NCBI GenBank assembly: GCA_947446835.1 | Contig: CANFHS010000013.1 | Location: 1-16,974 of the forward strand | Direction of reading: 5' to 3' | DNA length: 16,974 bases | Source of the DNA: Bacteriovoracaceae bacterium | Lineage (GTDB): Bacteria; Bdellovibrionota; UBA1018 | In this document: one piece after another, positions 14,586 through 16,974 of the stretch | How the letters are laid out: the number at the start of each line of letters is the position of its first letter | Numbering within the stretch: position 1 is the stretch's first letter | Notes under the pieces: model-generated | The model's database searches: none | Seen by the model: the letters and a program-made list of their open reading frames with translations, nothing else | Told to the model about the DNA's origin: nothing | Made by a program: the position numbers and the translations under genes

Positions 14586-15608
14586 ATGTCGAAGCGTGTT
14601 TTGCTGGTCCTGACCGCCTTTCTGGCGACCCATTTCTGCCAGGCCGCCGGTTCCACCCTCCTGAACGGCGCGGGAGCGACCTTCCCTTACCCGCTCTACT
14701 CCAAGTGGTTTTCGGAGTTCCAGAAGGTGAAGCCCGGGGTGGAAATCAACTACCAGTCCATTGGCTCGGGCGCCGGCATCAAGCAGTTCCTGGACAAGAC
14801 CATCGACTTTGGCGCAAGCGACGCCCCCATGACCGATGAGCAGCTGGCCAAGGCCCAGCCTGCGGCTCTCCACATCCCCACGGCGCTGGGCGCGGTGGTG
14901 GTGACCTACAACCTTCCGGGCCTGTCCAAGCCGCTGCAGTTTTCGGGCGACGTTCTGGCGGACATTTTCCTGGGCAAGATCAGCAAATGGGATGATGCCC
15001 GGATCGCCAAGGACAATGCCGGCGTGAAGCTCCCGGCGGGCCTGGCCATCATGGTGGCCCACCGCTCCGACGGCAGCGGAACCACGGCCGTGTTCACCGA
15101 CTACCTCTCCAAGGTCAGCGCTGATTGGAAATCCAAGGTGGGTTCTGGCACCGCCATCAAGTGGCCGGCGGGGCTGGGCGGCAAAGGCAATGAAGGGGTG
15201 ACGGGCCTCGTGAAGCAGACTCCGGGCGCCATCGCCTATGTCGAGCTGATCTACGCCGAAGCCAACAAGCTTCCTTCGGCGCTGCTCAAGAACCGCGCGG
15301 GCGTCTACGTGGCCGCCTCGCCCAGGACCGTGACGGCGGCGGCCCAGGGCTCGCTGAAGGGCATGCCCAAGGATTTCCGGGTTTCGATCACCCAGGCCGA
15401 GGGCAAAGACGCCTACCCGATCTCGTCGTTCACCTACCTGCTGGCCTACTCGAAAATGGAAGCCGGCAAGGGCCGCGCGTTCAAGGAGTTCCTGGCTTGG
15501 GCGCTCGACAAGGGACAGCCGCTGGCCGAAGGGCTTTCGTATGCCTCCCTTCCCAAGTCGATGATCGGTCCGATCAAGGCCAAAGTGGCCCAGATCCAGG
15601 CGGAGTAA
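14586..15608 (+). CDS. pstS: Phosphate ABC transporter substrate-binding protein PstS
   Basis: A 340-residue periplasmic phosphate-binding protein. Seen: a Sec signal peptide (basic SKR, hydrophobic core, cleavage near FCQAA), then family motifs GAGATFP (28-34), IGSGAGIKQF (59-68), DFGASDAPM (74-82) and HRSDGSGTT with R160, S161, D162, G163, S164, G165 and T166, which contact phosphate in the known structures. The start at 14586 is fixed by a strong AGGAGG at 14572-14577, 8 nt upstream, and by the signal peptide; the frame is open to 14526 but that start has no support. pstC follows after 6 nt. Expression is probably induced by phosphate starvation through the PHO box upstream. Confidence 0.96.
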   Translation: MSKRVLLVLTAFLATHFCQAAGSTLLNGAGATFPYPLYSKWFSEFQKVKPGVEINYQSIGSGAGIKQFLDKTIDFGASDAPMTDEQLAKAQPAALHIPTALGAVVVTYNLPGLSKPLQFSGDVLADIFLGKISKWDDARIAKDNAGVKLPAGLAIMVAHRSDGSGTTAVFTDYLSKVSADWKSKVGSGTAIKWPAGLGGKGNEGVTGLVKQTPGAIAYVELIYAEANKLPSALLKNRAGVYVAASPRTVTAAAQGSLKGMPKDFRVSITQAEGKDAYPISSFTYLLAYSKMEAGKGRAFKEFLAWALDKGQPLAEGLSYASLPKSMIGPIKAKVAQIQAE

Positions 15609-15614
15609 CTGGCC

Positions 15615-16604
15615 GTGACGGCCACCACCCATTCCTCGCCCATCCCTGCTGCCCCGGCCCTGGCGCCTGCACCTCGCCGGCGGCGGGACATCCATCTGGG
15701 GGATCAGGCCTTCCAGCTGGTCCTGAGGCTTGGGGCTCTGCTGGTCCTGGCCCTGATCGCTGGCATTGTCGGTCAGCTGCTGGGGCTCTCCTGGCCCACG
15801 ATCCAGAAGTTCGGCGCGAAGTTCCTGGTCGGAACCGACTGGGATCCGGTCAATGATTCCTTCGGCGCGCTGCCGTTCATCTGGGGCACGCTCGTGTCGT
15901 CGCTGCTGGCACTGCTCATGGCCTGCCCCGTGGCGATCGGGGCCTCGCTCTTCCTCAATGAGATCGCCCATTCGAAGCTCGCCAAGCCCGTCGCTTTCCT
16001 GATCGAGATGCTGGCCGCCATTCCCAGCGTGGTCTACGGACTGTGGGGAATCTTTGTCCTGGCCCCTTGGCTCCGGACCACGGTCGAGCCCTGGCTGGGC
16101 GCGCGCCTCGGATTTTTGCCCCTGTTCCAGGGCGCGCCCTTCGGGGTGGGCATGCTCTGCGCGGGCATGGTGCTGGCCATCATGATCACGCCCACCATCG
16201 CGGCCATCTCGCGCGAAGTGTTCCGCGCCGTCCCGCTCTCGCATCGCGAGGCGGCTCTGGGTCTGGGTGCCACGCGCTGGGAAATGATCTACCTGTCCGT
16301 GCTCCGCTCCTCCATGCCGGGCGTGGTGGGTGCGGTCATCCTGGGACTGGGCCGGGCCCTGGGTGAAACCATGGCCGTGACGATGGTCATCGGCAATCGC
16401 CCCGAGATCGCCACCTCGCTCTTTGCGCCCGGGCAGACCATGGCCAGCGTCATCGCCAACGAGTATCCGGAGGCCTCCGGCACCTTGCACATCTCGGCAC
16501 TGGCCTCGATCGGACTTTCGCTGTTCCTCGTGTCGATCGTCATCAACGCATTGGCGCGCTATTTCGTGTGGCGCCTGAACCGCAAGCAGGGAGGCGCCCG
16601 ATGA
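15615..16604 (+). CDS. pstC: Phosphate ABC transporter permease PstC
   Basis: A 329-residue inner-membrane permease with a GTG start 6 nt after pstS and a purine-rich GCGGAG about 10 nt before it. A charged N-terminal cytoplasmic segment of about 35 residues precedes six hydrophobic helices. Seen: the PstC-typical FLVGTDWDPVNDSFGALPFIWGT, the AAIPSVVYGLWG segment, and the EAA loop that docks on the ATPase PstB (EAALGLGATRWEMIYLSVL), followed by GLGRALGETMAVTMVIGN. It pairs with PstA to form the channel that moves phosphate delivered by PstS. It overlaps pstA by 4 nt (ATGA). Confidence 0.96.
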   Translation: MTATTHSSPIPAAPALAPAPRRRRDIHLGDQAFQLVLRLGALLVLALIAGIVGQLLGLSWPTIQKFGAKFLVGTDWDPVNDSFGALPFIWGTLVSSLLALLMACPVAIGASLFLNEIAHSKLAKPVAFLIEMLAAIPSVVYGLWGIFVLAPWLRTTVEPWLGARLGFLPLFQGAPFGVGMLCAGMVLAIMITPTIAAISREVFRAVPLSHREAALGLGATRWEMIYLSVLRSSMPGVVGAVILGLGRALGETMAVTMVIGNRPEIATSLFAPGQTMASVIANEYPEASGTLHISALASIGLSLFLVSIVINALARYFVWRLNRKQGGAR

Positions 16605-16974
16605 CCCGCATTTCGGCCGAGCTCCTGGCAGCTCGCGACTCGCGTCGCAAGTTCACCAACGGACTGATGGTGGGCCTGCTTTTCCTGGCGGCCATCGCGG
16701 CGGTGTCGCCGCTGCTGAACATCTTCGTGTACGTGCTCAGGCAGGGGGCACCGGCCCTGAACTGGGAGTTCCTGACTTCGCTTCCCAAGCCCGTGGGCGA
16801 GTCCGGTGGCGGGATGGGCAACGCCATCCTGGGCACCCTGGTGCTGATCCTCCTGGCGTCCAGCGCCGGAATCCCGGTGGGTGTCGCGGCTGGCGTCTAC
16901 ATGGCCGAGTACTCGCACAGCCGGCTTTCGCGGTGGCTGCGCTTCGGCACGGACCTGCTGACCAGCGTGCCTTC
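16601..16974 (+). CDS. pstA: Phosphate ABC transporter permease PstA, 3' end beyond window
   Basis: The first 124 codons of PstA. Seen: a cytoplasmic basic start, a first membrane helix (LMVGLLFLAAIAAVSPLL), the ALNWEFLTSLPKPVGESGGG loop that is characteristic of PstA, a second helix, and the start of the GVAAGVYMAEY region. It begins inside the pstC stop (ATGA), showing translational coupling. The rest of the gene and presumably pstB and phoU lie to the right of the window. Confidence 0.94.
   Translation, partial: MTRISAELLAARDSRRKFTNGLMVGLLFLAAIAAVSPLLNIFVYVLRQGAPALNWEFLTSLPKPVGESGGGMGNAILGTLVLILLASSAGIPVGVAAGVYMAEYSHSRLSRWLRFGTDLLTSVP

Noticed and set aside
13524..16490. Open frame of 988 codons on the minus strand
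   Set aside because: It runs antisense across kimA, pstS and pstC and over the pst promoter; its product is low-complexity (His, Gly, Arg, Gln rich) and has no domain. It is a shadow of GC-rich codon use.

Overview
The window comes from a Gram-negative bacterium with GC-rich DNA. The evidence is two lipoproteins with clear lipoboxes, an outer-membrane beta-barrel protein ending in Phe, a periplasmic PstS with a Sec signal, and GC-rich codon use throughout. Gene content (UbiB, RNase R, a biotin cluster, a KimA-type potassium transporter, Pst) would fit a deltaproteobacterial, bdellovibrionotal or myxobacterial-type genome, but I cannot assign a taxon from sequence reading alone. No insertion sequence, phage gene, integrase or CRISPR array is visible. 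The window looks like chromosomal backbone with a few poorly characterised envelope genes.

Layout. Positions 1-7859 are all minus strand. In transcription order they are bioF, a small alpha/beta hydrolase and bioC (overlapping by 11 and 16 nt, ending at a terminator near 5200), then an unknown Cys-containing lipoprotein with its own strong terminator (about 4294-4328), then RNase R (rnr), then a UbiB/ABC1 kinase-like protein that runs off the left edge. From 7905 the plus strand carries bioB, divergent from bioF across only 45 bp. It is followed closely by three overlapping envelope genes: a lipoprotein, a TPR plus beta-barrel outer-membrane protein, and a secreted FecR-domain protein with proline-rich tail. 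A tRNA-Leu(CAG) and a bidirectional terminator come next. The minus-strand gene 12101-12451 encodes a small RRM RNA-binding protein with a Gly-rich tail. A KimA-family potassium transporter (12663-14498) and the pst operon (pstS, pstC, start of pstA) complete the plus strand.

How the genes work together. BioC makes the methyl-ester-masked malonyl primer, the hydrolase is placed to remove the methyl group from pimeloyl-ACP (a BioH-type role filled by a non-BioH protein), BioF condenses pimeloyl thioester with alanine, and BioB inserts sulfur. bioA and bioD are not here. The pst genes form a high-affinity phosphate importer. Immediately after the kimA stop codon lies a perfect 7+4+7 nt direct repeat with the geometry of a PHO box, followed by a -10-like TATAAG and a strong ribosome binding site for pstS. 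The least explained part of the window is the three-gene run 8913-11852, whose overlaps suggest that a surface lipoprotein, a TPR/beta-barrel protein and a FecR-fold periplasmic protein are made together.
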